Notes: generated by a model from the letters alone, not told the origin. DNA of 64,000 bases from Hymenobacter chitinivorans DSM 11115 (GCF_002797555.1 NZ_PGFA01000004.1:62001-126000); one strand, 5' to 3'. Counted from the first letter of the stretch, positions 43,094-51,673 are shown. Made by a program: numbers and translations.

Positions 43094-43780
43094 CTAACGT
43101 CCCAGATAGAAAGCTGCTCCCAAGGACAAGGAGCTTAGCGCGAAAGTAGCCCCGAAGCCCGATTCGGTGTTCTTACTCGTCCGGGCTGGTTCCTGCGGGT
43201 TAAAAGAAGTTGCGCTACTCTCCCAGGTGGATTTACTGTAGCCCACGCTGCCGAAAGTAGCTTCCAGTCCTAGCTTTGGCAGAGGAAAGTAAACAAAGCC
43301 CGGCATTAAAAAAGCGTAGCCGCCTTTGCTCTTGTCCGTAGCTGCATAAGAATTGGTGCCCTCAGTTTCGCTGTGGCCGGAAGAATACCCCGCCGCTACC
43401 TGCCCGAAAAAGCCGGCGTTGTCACTCACCATTTTGTAGTAGCGCACCAGTGGCCCCAGCCGATAGCCATTGCCTTTACCCGTGAAGGTGTTCAGGGTTC
43501 CTAAATAGTCAAACCCTTCCTGCTTAGAGGACGAATGGGTGTAGCTCGCCTCGAAGCCCAGCATCAGGTTATCAGCCAGAAAATACCCTGCCTGGGGGAC
43601 CAGCGAAAACTGGGTAGACTTCGACTTGGTGGTCTGGATGGCGGGTGAGGAGCTAGACTCCGTCCGGGCGTTTGAAAAGTTAAGTCCACCACCTAATAAT
43701 ACCGTTCCTGCCTTAATTTGGGCGTGGGCACTCAGGGCGCTGCCACACAGGAGTGCGGCGGCACAGATACATTTGTTCAT
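43094..43780 (-). CDS. Outer-membrane beta-barrel protein, copy 1
   Basis: 228 residues from the ATG at 43780. A signal peptide ends SALSAHAQ. The mature protein is built of alternating strands and turns and ends in GAAFYLGR, like an OprF/OmpW-type eight-strand barrel. FSLVPQAGYFLADNLMLGFE and LGPLVRYYKM are shared, with changes, by the next gene (HFTPSVGYFFADNLAIGLSL, VGPYVQYYKM), so the two arose by duplication. Function unknown. Confidence 0.85.
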   Translation of the reverse strand: MNKCICAAALLCGSALSAHAQIKAGTVLLGGGLNFSNARTESSSSPAIQTTKSKSTQFSLVPQAGYFLADNLMLGFEASYTHSSSKQEGFDYLGTLNTFTGKGNGYRLGPLVRYYKMVSDNAGFFGQVAAGYSSGHSETEGTNSYAATDKSKGGYAFLMPGFVYFPLPKLGLEATFGSVGYSKSTWESSATSFNPQEPARTSKNTESGFGATFALSSLSLGAAFYLGR

Positions 43781-43904
43781 GAAAGAAGGAGAAATAGTGA
43801 GGATTGAATACCGCAATTGACTGTGGCAAAGCTTATCTAGAATCAGCTTGCCGTTGCTTAGCAGGGGATGAACGACCCTGTATAAAATATCTTGCATACA
43901 CCAT

Positions 43905-43942
43905 AAAAAAAGCCCCGCACCATGTGGTGCGGGGCTTTTTTA
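43905..43942 (-). terminator. Terminator of beta-barrel copy 2
   Basis: AAAAAAGCCCCGCACCA pairs with the inverse TGGTGCGGGGCTTTTTT with T tracts at both ends. It lies 18 bases after the stop codon of copy 2. Confidence 0.9.
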
Positions 43943-43959
43943 GGAAAAGGGTAACGCTA

Positions 43960-44649
43960 CTAGCGGCCGAAGTAGAACGTGCCGCCAAACTGCAGCTGGT
44001 CGAGGCCGAAGTTGGCGCCCAGCGTGTTGGTTTTGTTTTCGTAGCCGGAAGGCGCATTACCCGCGTTAGTCGGATAATCGAAATCCATACTCTCGTAGCC
44101 CAGACCACCAATCGAGGCACTGAGGCCCAGCTTGGGAATCGGGAAGAAGACGATGCTGGGCGTCAGGCCGGCGTACAGGCCCGAGCCTTTCTGCTCGCTG
44201 ATCAGCGTGCCGTTGTTGACGTAGTCGTAGGTCTTGGCCTTTTGAAAGCCGCCGGCCAACGTGCCCACTACCCCAAACTGCTCGGTGAACATCTTGTAGT
44301 ACTGCACATAAGGTCCTACGCGCACCACCGTAGTGGGGTCCAGCTCGGCCCGTACCACGCCCGGCGCTGGGGTGTAGGTCGAGTATGGCTCGCGGTAGGA
44401 AGAGTAGCCCAGCGACAAACCGATGGCTAGGTTGTCGGCAAAGAAGTAACCGACGGAAGGCGTGAAGTGAAACTGGCTCGAGGTGGTTTCCGTCGAGTAC
44501 GTCTGGTTGTTATACGTGCCGCTGGTGGTGCTTTTGTCGCGGCTGTAACCCACGCTGCCGCCAAGCGAAACGGTGCCGGCTCCGATGCTTTGCGCTTGGA
44601 TTGCTTCGGCGCTCAAGGCCAACAGACCCAACAGGAATATCTTTTTCAT
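43960..44649 (-). CDS. Outer-membrane beta-barrel protein, copy 2
   Basis: 229 residues from the ATG at 44649 (MKKIFLLGLLALSAEAIQAQ, signal peptide). The strand pattern and the end FGGTFYFGR resemble copy 1. It is separated from copy 1 by a strong terminator and has its own TAnnTTTG box, so the paralogues are independently controlled. The family is the general outer-membrane beta-barrel group of Bacteroidota. Confidence 0.85.
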   Translation of the reverse strand: MKKIFLLGLLALSAEAIQAQSIGAGTVSLGGSVGYSRDKSTTSGTYNNQTYSTETTSSQFHFTPSVGYFFADNLAIGLSLGYSSYREPYSTYTPAPGVVRAELDPTTVVRVGPYVQYYKMFTEQFGVVGTLAGGFQKAKTYDYVNNGTLISEQKGSGLYAGLTPSIVFFPIPKLGLSASIGGLGYESMDFDYPTNAGNAPSGYENKTNTLGANFGLDQLQFGGTFYFGR

Positions 44650-44671
44650 AGGGGAGGAAATAGTGAAGCCG

Positions 44672-44679
44672 CAAAGATA
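44672..44679 (-). promoter_or_regulatory. Promoter -7 box of beta-barrel copy 2
   Basis: TATCTTTG on the minus strand matches TAnnTTTG and ends 22 bases before the ATG at 44649. Confidence 0.55.
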
Positions 44680-44729
44680 TAGGTTGGTTTCTATGTAAGC
44701 GCCACCGCAACAGAAAACTAAGCCAAATA

Positions 44730-44765
44730 AAAAAAGGCCTTCCCTAAGCAAGGAAAGGCCTTTTT
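44730..44765 (-). terminator. Terminator of tRNA-Pro (CGG)
   Basis: AAAAAGGCCTTTCC-type stem with the inverse arm around CTTAGCA-like bases, placed 10 bases after the tRNA 3' end on the minus strand. Confidence 0.8.
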
Positions 44766-44775
44766 GCGGGTAAAG

Positions 44776-44849
44776 TCGGGGTGGCAGGATTCGAACCTAC
44801 GACCTCGTCGTCCCGAACGACGCGCGCTACCGGGCTGCGCTACACCCCG
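44776..44849 (-). tRNA. tRNA-Pro (CGG)
   Basis: Acceptor CGGGGTG/CACCCCG, anticodon arm CGTCG/CGACG around TTCGGGA, T arm GTAGG/CCTGC. The anticodon is CGG. The CCA end is not encoded. Confidence 0.96.
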
Positions 44850-44892
44850 AATGCCGAGTGGGGTAGACTCGGTAAATAATGTTACGGCCGAA

Positions 44893-44924
44893 AAAAGCCT
44901 CCAGACCGAAGTCTGGAGGCTTTT
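44893..44924 (-). terminator. Terminator between the two tRNA-Pro genes
   Basis: AAAAGCCTCCAGAC is exactly inverted around CGAA, with a T tract on the minus strand. It separates tRNA-Pro (GGG) from tRNA-Pro (CGG). Confidence 0.85.
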
Positions 44925-44943
44925 CGAACAGTAAACTGTTCCG

Positions 44944-45017
44944 TCGGAGTGGCAGGATTCGAACCTACGACCTCCAGCACCCCATGCTGGCGCGATACCA
45001 GGCTACGCTACACCCCG
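44944..45017 (-). tRNA. tRNA-Pro (GGG)
   Basis: Acceptor CGGGGTG/CACTCCG with one G-U pair, anticodon arm CCAGC/GCTGG around ATGGGGT, T arm GTAGG/CCTGC. The anticodon is GGG. The CCA end is not encoded. Confidence 0.95.
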
Positions 45018-45353
45018 AGGAATCGAGTCACAAAGGTAAGAGAGAAATTGAAAGTCAAGCAAGAGTAGCGGCTATCTTTTTCCTGAAAAGGGGCTTTTAA
45101 ATCGTAGGTGGCTGAAATACAAGCGGAAAAATTTATCAGTCAGGGTTGGCTAGTTGCCTGCTTGGTATGCCCACTACGACGGCCAAACTCAGGGCAGGAG
45201 TTGGGCATACGGTTTGCATGGCCGGGCCAGAGCACAATTTCGTGCTCCCATATTTGGAATTCACCCCTGACAATGAGTAATATAGCTACCCGGCGGCCAT
45301 TTGGTTCTACCAGAAGCACGGACAATGTTTTACTTTTGCCGACGCACAATGAA
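45018..45353. other. Long non-coding gap with two hairpins
   Basis: About 336 bases between tRNA-Pro and the next start. GTATGCCCA (45165-45173) is inverted at 45202-45210, and GAGCAC (45230-45235) pairs with GTGCTC (45242-45247). Both lie upstream of the promoter box at 45331. An open frame runs through from 45108 but lacks a signal peptide start or family likeness, so no gene is called. Confidence 0.45.
45331..45338 (+). promoter_or_regulatory. Promoter -7 box of the T9SS-like small protein gene
   Basis: TACTTTTG matches TAnnTTTG. It ends 15 bases before the ATG at 45354 and 42 before the ATG at 45381, which rules out the longer upstream frame. Confidence 0.6.
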
Positions 45354-45842
45354 ATGTCTTTAACAACGTTTGGGCTGGGTATGAAAACGGTTGTGGTTAC
45401 CCTCAGTTTGGGAATAGGAATGCTGCTGGGCCTTGGAACGGCCCAGGCTCAAACAAAACCAGCGGCGAAAGCACCCGCGCCTGCCGCCAAAGCCGCAGCG
45501 GCCACCAAGCCCGCGGCCTCGGCCGTAGTGGCCCAGGAAAAGCCGGCTCCCCCAGATCTGATTACCAGCAAGATGGAAGTCGCGGCCCCTTCCACCGACG
45601 CTATTAAAGTGCGGGTCGATACCAACCCGCTAACCAAGCGCCTGATCGTGCACACCAACGCCTCGGGCCCGACCCGGGTGGAAGTCAACGATGCCAGCGG
45701 CCGGCCCGTCATCACCCGCGACCTGCTGGTGGGCGACGAGGCCATTACCCTGGACGTAAGCCGGCTGCCAGCGGGTTCTTACATCGTACAGTGTACGTCC
45801 GGGGCCCGTAGCGGCATGCGCCGGGTAATGGTTGGCCAATAG
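45354..45842 (+). CDS. Small exported protein ending in a T9SS type-A-like domain
   Basis: 162 residues from 45354, or 153 from the ATG at 45381 (MKTVVVTLSLGIGMLLGLGT), which begins the signal peptide more directly. After the AQAQ cleavage site comes a Lys, Ala and Pro linker, then a C-terminal beta-sandwich near residues 85-162: VRVDTNPLTKRLIVHTNAS, VEVNDASGRPV, DVSRLPAGSYIV and MRRVMVGQ. That order of strands is the type A sorting domain of T9SS cargo. Almost nothing but this domain is present. It could be a secreted carrier or a structural domain that only resembles the sorting signal. Confidence 0.7.
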   Translation: MSLTTFGLGMKTVVVTLSLGIGMLLGLGTAQAQTKPAAKAPAPAAKAAAATKPAASAVVAQEKPAPPDLITSKMEVAAPSTDAIKVRVDTNPLTKRLIVHTNASGPTRVEVNDASGRPVITRDLLVGDEAITLDVSRLPAGSYIVQCTSGARSGMRRVMVGQ

Positions 45843-45866
45843 CTCTACTTCACGCTGATAGTGCTG

Positions 45867-45900
45867 AGCCCTTACGGAACCCGTTTCGTAAGGGCTTTTC
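45867..45900 (+). terminator. Terminator of the T9SS-like small protein gene
   Basis: AGCCCTTACG pairs with CGTAAGGGCT, followed by TTTTC. Confidence 0.8.
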
Positions 45901-46055
45901 TATGACGGCCGGCGTATTTTTAAACTCGGGAAGAAGGAAATAAGGCCGCCGCCCTTAGCGTTCCGCACTACAATTCGTTGTTTTGGAAAGACTAAATCAC
46001 CGGGCAGTTGGATTCCTCCATACCGGCTCATAAACATTTGTATTACATAAGAAGA

Positions 46056-47150
46056 ATGCTCCCAACCGTACAGTTGCTTCTTTCGCCCGGGCGGAATATT
46101 GGTCCTATTGCTCGCGCGCTCGGCAAGAGTATAGTACCGCTAGCACTACTAACTTTTGGTCTGACAACGCGGGCGGCGGCGCAGTGCAAGGTTCTGGACT
46201 TACAAGCGCCGCACTGGCAGCTGTTGTTTGGTGATGAGTTTAAAAAACCCAAGCTCAATGACACGCTGTGGTCAAGATCCCCGGGGTCATTGCCGGCGCA
46301 AGGGGGCCGGTACGCGGGCTGGGGCAGTGAATATTTTCCGCAGCCGGGAGACGAAGACTACGATGAGAGGCTGCTGACAATTACGCCCGGGGCCGACTCC
46401 GCCGATGCCAGTGCCGTCGGTGTTTTGCACCTGACGGCCTTGCCGCTACCGGTGGCCGACTCGATTGAAACCGGAGCAAACTACAAGTTTGACGTGGTAG
46501 AGATGCCGCGCTATGTAAAGTATAAGTCGGCCATCATTCGCAGTACCAGAGACTCGCCGGCCTACGGGGCATACATCATGCGCGCCCGACTACCGCTGGC
46601 CATAGAATATCAGGCGTGGGCTACTTTCTGGCTGTGGTCTTGCACCACCGAAATCGATATTCTGGATGGGGCGGCCGGCAATCGGCCCGGTAAAATCAGC
46701 TACTTGGCGAATGCAATTGACAACGTAACGCTGACTACTACCGGGCCCACCGAAGAAGGCTGCCTGGCTGGGCCCTTTGCCTATCCGGAGTTAGTGGATT
46801 ATACCCCGGGCACCAGAAAGAATGCGGCGTACCACAAAAGATCCAGAAGGCAACCAGGATTTGCAAGAAACCAGTCGCAGTTTGATGCGGGCTTCAATAC
46901 CTACGCCTTGGTGTGGACGCCGCAAAAGGTAGTCTTCTATTTCAATGAAATAGCTTTTCTCTCGGTGCCCAGGAGCAAGGTTAGAACCATGCCGAAGTGG
47001 AACACCCTGATAGCATCCCTGCAAATGATGCCCCGCGCTAGCATGGAGAAATCGTTTACGATGGATATTGATTACATCAGAGTCTATCAGACCAATATCC
47101 TCAAGCCGGATGGCAAAACGCCGAATTACGAGGCCATTGTGTGTGAGTAA
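46056..47150 (+). CDS. GH16-like exported protein with altered active site
   Basis: 364 residues from the ATG at 46056; the TTG at 46008 would put 16 residues ahead of the signal peptide. The signal ends TTRAAAQC. The GH16 (concanavalin-like) fold is suggested by LLFGDEFKKPKLNDTLWS, IRSTRDSPAYGAYIMRARL, the segment TEIDILDGAAG and the end FTMDIDYIRVYQTN. In active GH16 enzymes the motif is E-I-D-I-x-E; here the last Glu is Asp, so catalysis may be lost or changed. Arg codons AGA and AGG are frequent, unlike its neighbours, which hints at transfer. Confidence 0.75.
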   Translation: MLPTVQLLLSPGRNIGPIARALGKSIVPLALLTFGLTTRAAAQCKVLDLQAPHWQLLFGDEFKKPKLNDTLWSRSPGSLPAQGGRYAGWGSEYFPQPGDEDYDERLLTITPGADSADASAVGVLHLTALPLPVADSIETGANYKFDVVEMPRYVKYKSAIIRSTRDSPAYGAYIMRARLPLAIEYQAWATFWLWSCTTEIDILDGAAGNRPGKISYLANAIDNVTLTTTGPTEEGCLAGPFAYPELVDYTPGTRKNAAYHKRSRRQPGFARNQSQFDAGFNTYALVWTPQKVVFYFNEIAFLSVPRSKVRTMPKWNTLIASLQMMPRASMEKSFTMDIDYIRVYQTNILKPDGKTPNYEAIVCE

Positions 47151-47219
47151 GCAGGCGGGAGAGGCGTTTTTGCCGGCAACTAACCCGCTGATTACGAGCG
47201 GTTGCCAATGCTGTGGCTG

Positions 47220-49004
47220 CTAGGCTTCCTCGTTTTGCAGCTGCCGCTCGTAGAGGGCCCGGTACAACCCGTTTTCGTCTTCCATCAGGGCCTCGTGGGT
47301 GCCGTGCTGCACAATCACGCCGTCGTCGAGCACCAGAATTTCGTCGGCCAGCTTCACCGACGACACCCGGTGGGAGATAATCAGGCTGGTGCGGTTGTGC
47401 ATGATGCGCTGTAGGCTGTTCAGGATGGCGTTTTCGGTGTTGGTGTCCACTGCCGAAAGGGAGTCGTCCAGAATCAGGATTTTGGGCTCCTTCACCAGGG
47501 CCCGGGCAATGCTGACGCGCTGCTTTTGTCCGCCCGAGAGGGTAATGCCCCGCTCGCCGAGCTTGGTGTCGAAGCCCTCGGGGAAGCGGATGATGTTGTC
47601 GTAGACGTTGGCATCCTTGGCCGCCTGCTGCATCCGCTCCTCGCTGGGGTTGTCGAGGCCGAAGTTGATGTTGTTGCGAATGCTGTCCGAAAACAGGAAC
47701 ACATCCTGGGGCACGTAGCCGATTTGCTCGCGCAGGGAGTTGAGCGAAAAGTTGCGCACGTCCACGCTGTCCACGTTGATCTGGCCCTCGGTTACGTCAT
47801 ACAGGCGGCAGAGCAGGGCAGCAATGGTGCTCTTGCCCGAGCCGGTGTTGCCGATGACGGCCAGCGTCTGGCCCGGGCGGATGCGGAAGGAAACGTCGCG
47901 CAGGGCCTGAATGCCAGTGTCGGGGTAGGTAAATGAGACGTGGTCGAAGACAATGTCGCCCTGGATTTCCTGGACAATGTTCTCCCGCGAAACAATGTCC
48001 GTCTGCTGGTGCATAAACTCGTTGATACGGGCCTGCGAGGCTTCGGCGCGCTGCACCAAGGAGCTGGTCCAGCCTAGCGCGGTTACGGGCCAAGTCAATA
48101 GGTTGACGTAAATCAGGAACTCGGCAATACTGCCGGTGGTGATGGTGCCGCGGATGACTTCCTGCCCCCCAACCCAGACCGTGACGATGGTGCTGATGCC
48201 GATGAGGAACAGAATGAGCGGGAAAAACAGGGAGTTGACGAAGTTCAGACTCAGCGACTTTTCCTTGTAGTTGTCGGAAGCAGCGGTGAACTGCTGGTGG
48301 GAGTCGTCTTCGCGCACGAAGGACTTAAGCACCCGGATACCCGAAAACGACTCCTGCACGAAGGTCGTCATGGCTGCCAACGAGCGTTGGATTTCGTCGG
48401 ATTTGCGCTCAATCAGGTTGTTGACGTAGTAGATGCTCACCGATAGAATCGGCAGCGGGATGAGCGTGTAAAGGGTCAGCTTTACGTTCACCATCAGCAT
48501 CAGCGGGATGATGAGCAGGAACAGAATGACCAGCTGCATGAAGTACATCAGGGCCGGCCCGATGTACATCCGCACCCGGCCCACGTCCTCCGAAATGCGC
48601 GACATCAAGTCCCCAGTGTTGTGGCGGCGGTAGAAGCTCAGCGGTAGGGACTGGTAGTGCTGGAAGATTTCGTTTTTCTGGTCGTTTTCTACCAGGCGGC
48701 TCATCACGATGAGCGTCTGGCGCATGAAAAACAGGAAGATGCCGCGCAGCAGGGCCATCAGCACGATGAGCAGGCCGTAGAGCAGCACGTTGCGGCCGAA
48801 CAATTCATACACCCCGCTCTGGGCCCGAGTGCCAGCGTAGAGGTGGTACAAATCGATGCCTTCCCCCACCAAATCGAAGGCGTAGCGCACGATTTGGGCC
48901 GGAAAAATGGCCAGCAGCGTGGACAGGGCCACGAACAGGACGCCGCCCAGGAAATGCCATTTGTAGCGGTACAGGTACTTATTGGTAGCGGATAATGCGC
49001 GCAC
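47220..49004 (-). CDS. ABC exporter, MsbA-like
   Basis: 594 residues with six membrane helices in 20-320 and a standard ATPase domain: Walker A GNTGSGKST near 384-392, signature LSGGQKQRV near 486-494 and Walker B KILILDDSLSA near 506-516. The Glu after Walker B is Asp-Ser (DDS rather than DES), so this site may be weakly active, as in heterodimeric exporters where one site is degenerate. The exporter at 40697 has LSVGQ and ILDEA. Substrate unknown. Confidence 0.9.
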   Translation of the reverse strand: MRALSATNKYLYRYKWHFLGGVLFVALSTLLAIFPAQIVRYAFDLVGEGIDLYHLYAGTRAQSGVYELFGRNVLLYGLLIVLMALLRGIFLFFMRQTLIVMSRLVENDQKNEIFQHYQSLPLSFYRRHNTGDLMSRISEDVGRVRMYIGPALMYFMQLVILFLLIIPLMLMVNVKLTLYTLIPLPILSVSIYYVNNLIERKSDEIQRSLAAMTTFVQESFSGIRVLKSFVREDDSHQQFTAASDNYKEKSLSLNFVNSLFFPLILFLIGISTIVTVWVGGQEVIRGTITTGSIAEFLIYVNLLTWPVTALGWTSSLVQRAEASQARINEFMHQQTDIVSRENIVQEIQGDIVFDHVSFTYPDTGIQALRDVSFRIRPGQTLAVIGNTGSGKSTIAALLCRLYDVTEGQINVDSVDVRNFSLNSLREQIGYVPQDVFLFSDSIRNNINFGLDNPSEERMQQAAKDANVYDNIIRFPEGFDTKLGERGITLSGGQKQRVSIARALVKEPKILILDDSLSAVDTNTENAILNSLQRIMHNRTSLIISHRVSSVKLADEILVLDDGVIVQHGTHEALMEDENGLYRALYERQLQNEEA

Positions 49005-49090
49005 GGAAGCTGGAGTTGGAGCAGGTTAAGAAGCCGTGACCTTTCCGGCAAATCCGGAAGGGTAGGGTGCCCGGCTAGGAAAAATTGGGT

Positions 49091-49098
49091 ACTTTTGC
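49091..49098 (+). promoter_or_regulatory. Promoter -7 box of the leucine dehydrogenase gene
   Basis: TACTTTTG matches TAnnTTTG and ends 89 bases before the ATG at 49188. Confidence 0.5.
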
Positions 49099-49187
49099 AC
49101 CCGAATTGAACAGACTACGCGCCCGTTCGTTCAAAGATACAACACCCGACCCCACCCAACTTCCCACCCTTTTTTCAGTTTACTCAA

Positions 49188-50279
49188 ATGGTTGAAATCC
49201 AAACGCTGGCCGATACGTCGGTCTTCGGTCAGATTGCCGAGCATCAGCACGAGCAGGTTGTGTTCTGCCACGACCACGAAACCGGTTTGCGGGCCATCAT
49301 CGGCATCCACAACACGGTACTCGGTCCGGCCCTGGGCGGCACCCGCATGTGGCACTACGCTTCCGATATGGAAGCCCTGAACGACGTGCTCCGTCTCTCG
49401 CGCGGTATGACTTATAAGGCGGCCATTTCGGGTCTGAACCTGGGTGGGGGCAAAGCCGTCATCATCGGCGACGCCAAAACGCAAAAGACCGAAGCCCTGC
49501 TGCGCAAGTTTGGCCGCTTCGTCAAAAACCTGAACGGTAAGTACATTACGGCCGAAGATGTGAACATGACCACCAAGGACATGGAGTACATCCGGATGGA
49601 AACCAAGCACGTAGCCGGCCTGCCCGAAAGCATGGGCGGCTCCGGCGACCCGTCGCCGGTAACGGCGTACGGTACCTACATGGGCATGAAGGCCGCCGCT
49701 AAAAAGGCGTTTGGCTCGGAAAGCCTGGCCGGTAAGCGCATTGCCGTGCAGGGCGTGGGCCACGTGGGCACCTACCTGCTCGAGTACCTGCAGAAGGAAG
49801 GCGCCAAGCTCATCCTGACCGACTACTACGAAGACCGCGCCCTGGAAGCCGCCGCCCGTTTCGGCGCCGTAGCCGTGGGCCTCGAGGAAATCTACGACCA
49901 GGACGTGGACATCTACTCGCCCTGCGCCCTGGGTGCCACCATCAACGACGACACCATCGACCGGCTCAAGTGCCGCGTTATTGCCGGCTGCGCCAACAAC
50001 CAGCTCAAGAACGAAGACGTGCACGGCCCCGAGCTCGTGGAGCGCGGCATCGTGTATGCCCCCGACTTTTTGATCAATGCCGGTGGTTTGATTAACGTAT
50101 ATTCGGAAGTGGTAGGCTCCAGCCGGCAGGCCGCCCTCACCCAGACCGAAAAGATTTTCGACTTCACCACCCAAGTGCTCAACAAAGCTGAGCAGGAGGG
50201 AAGTCACCCCCAGAAAGCTGCCATCCGGCAGGCCGAGGAGCGCATTGCTTCGCTCGGTAAAGTCAAATCAACCTATTAA
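49188..50279 (+). CDS. Leucine dehydrogenase (Glu/Leu/Phe/Val family)
   Basis: 363 residues, the length of leucine dehydrogenases. The substrate motif GLNLGGGKAVI with catalytic Lys lies near residues 82-92; the Rossmann NAD site RIAVQGVGHVGTYLL near 184-198; CALGATINDDTI near 245 completes the active site. It reversibly deaminates branched-chain amino acids. The TAA stop lies in a TTAATTC word at the start of the following repeat. Confidence 0.92.
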   Translation: MVEIQTLADTSVFGQIAEHQHEQVVFCHDHETGLRAIIGIHNTVLGPALGGTRMWHYASDMEALNDVLRLSRGMTYKAAISGLNLGGGKAVIIGDAKTQKTEALLRKFGRFVKNLNGKYITAEDVNMTTKDMEYIRMETKHVAGLPESMGGSGDPSPVTAYGTYMGMKAAAKKAFGSESLAGKRIAVQGVGHVGTYLLEYLQKEGAKLILTDYYEDRALEAAARFGAVAVGLEEIYDQDVDIYSPCALGATINDDTIDRLKCRVIAGCANNQLKNEDVHGPELVERGIVYAPDFLINAGGLINVYSEVVGSSRQAALTQTEKIFDFTTQVLNKAEQEGSHPQKAAIRQAEERIASLGKVKSTY

Positions 50280-50383
50280 TTCTTGGTTGTTGATTGCTGA
50301 TAGTTGATTGTTTGGGAGCCAATTGCTCCGGGCAACCAATAATCAATCAACTATCAGCAATCAACAACCAACTTTCGAAGAAG
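50276..50383. repeat. Heptamer-arm inverted repeat, family B copy 2
   Basis: A perfect 28-base arm (50283-50310) is inverted at 50344-50371. Words TTGGTTG, TTGATTG, CTGATAG, TTGATTG are seen on the left and ATCAACT, ATCAGCA, ATCAACA, ACCAACT on the right. The 33-base loop itself pairs GGAGC with GCTCC. It begins at the leucine dehydrogenase stop codon and ends 12 bases before the nusB ATG. Confidence 0.92.
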
Positions 50384-51574
50384 ATGCTCAATCGCCGCAC
50401 GCTCCGCATTAAGGTTATGCAGGCCCTGTACGCTTATCATCAAGCCGTTGGGTCGGATTTTATGCTGGCCCAGGACCGCATTGCGGATGCCTTTGCTCCC
50501 GACCTGAATGCCCCCGAAGCCCAGGACCGCAAGCTGCTGAAAGGGCAGCAGAAAATGGCCGAGGCTATTTTCCGGGAGTGGCACAAGGGCGGCTCGGGCG
50601 CGGAAGTCGAGAAAATCGACGACAAGGAGGTGAACGACGCCGTAGCCGACGCCATCAGCTTCTACCAGAAAGCCAAGGCCAAGGACGGCACGTTCTACGC
50701 CGGGCAGATGGTGCACGGCGCCGAAAGCATCCACACCCAGTACCTGCACCTGCTCAACCTGCCGGAAGCGTTGCTGCGCGTGATTGAGGAAGAAAAGCAG
50801 CGCGAAGCCCGCCGCTTTACGCCTTCCAAGGAAACCCCGCTCGATACGACCCGCTTCGAGGAAAACCAGGTGATTCAGAAGCTGATTGGCAACAAGCAGC
50901 TACTCGACCTGACCATCCGGCGCAACGCCCAGTGGACCGGCGAAGACGACATGGAGGCCCTGCGCAAAGCCTGGCGCAACGAAATCAAGCCCGACGCCGA
51001 GTTCCAGAGCTACCTGGCGGCCCCGGCCGGCAACTACGCCGAAGACCAGGAGCTGCTGAAGTATCTGTATAAGAACTTCGTCTTCAAGGGCGAATCCCTG
51101 CCGGCTTACCTCGACGAGGACGACCAGAACTGGGAGGAAAACCGCTCGGTGGTGAAAAACCTGGTGGTCAAGACCCTGAAGATGCTCGACGAAGCCGCCG
51201 ACGAAAACCTGGAGCTCATGTCGCTGTCGGCCAACTGGGTCGACGACAAGGAGTTTGCCGAGACGCTCTACAAGCAGACCCTGGCCGACGACGAGCGGTA
51301 CGAGAAGCTCATTGCCGAATCGGTGCAGAACTGGGACGTGGAGCGCGTGGCGTTGACGGATAAGATTCTGCTGAAAATGGCGCTCTGCGAAATGCACCTT
51401 TTCCGCGGTATCCCCGTGAAAGTCACCATCAACGAGTATATCGAAATCAGCAAAATGTACAGCACGCCCAAGAGCAAGCAGTTTGTGAACGGTATTCTCG
51501 ATAAATTGGCCCAGGACTTGACTGCCAGCGGCGCCATCCGCAAGTCGGGCCGGGGTTTGCTCGACAACCAGTAA
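50384..51574 (+). CDS. nusB: Transcription antitermination factor NusB, extended
   Basis: 396 residues from the ATG at 50384 (MLNRRTLRIKVMQALYAYHQ); the start at 50294 lies inside the repeat and is rejected. Ordinary NusB is about 140 residues. The N-terminal helix RRTLRIKVMQALYAYHQ and the C-terminal ERVALTDKILLKMALCEMHL region with KVTINEYIEISKMYSTPKSK are NusB; the middle about 230 charged, helical residues are an insertion usual in Bacteroidota. It binds boxA RNA with NusE for rRNA antitermination. Confidence 0.9.
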   Translation: MLNRRTLRIKVMQALYAYHQAVGSDFMLAQDRIADAFAPDLNAPEAQDRKLLKGQQKMAEAIFREWHKGGSGAEVEKIDDKEVNDAVADAISFYQKAKAKDGTFYAGQMVHGAESIHTQYLHLLNLPEALLRVIEEEKQREARRFTPSKETPLDTTRFEENQVIQKLIGNKQLLDLTIRRNAQWTGEDDMEALRKAWRNEIKPDAEFQSYLAAPAGNYAEDQELLKYLYKNFVFKGESLPAYLDEDDQNWEENRSVVKNLVVKTLKMLDEAADENLELMSLSANWVDDKEFAETLYKQTLADDERYEKLIAESVQNWDVERVALTDKILLKMALCEMHLFRGIPVKVTINEYIEISKMYSTPKSKQFVNGILDKLAQDLTASGAIRKSGRGLLDNQ

Positions 51575-51673
51575 GCTGGTCGGTAGCGCCCCGGAGCAAC
51601 CTGAACCGCGCCGTGTGCGTTGTTGAGTACACATTTTCCATCCATTCTCCCACCTCGCCACTCCTTTCTAGCC

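Noticed and set aside
45108..45353. Upstream extension of the T9SS-like gene
   Set aside because: A good promoter box lies at 45331, inside this extension, and the signal peptide starts at 45381.
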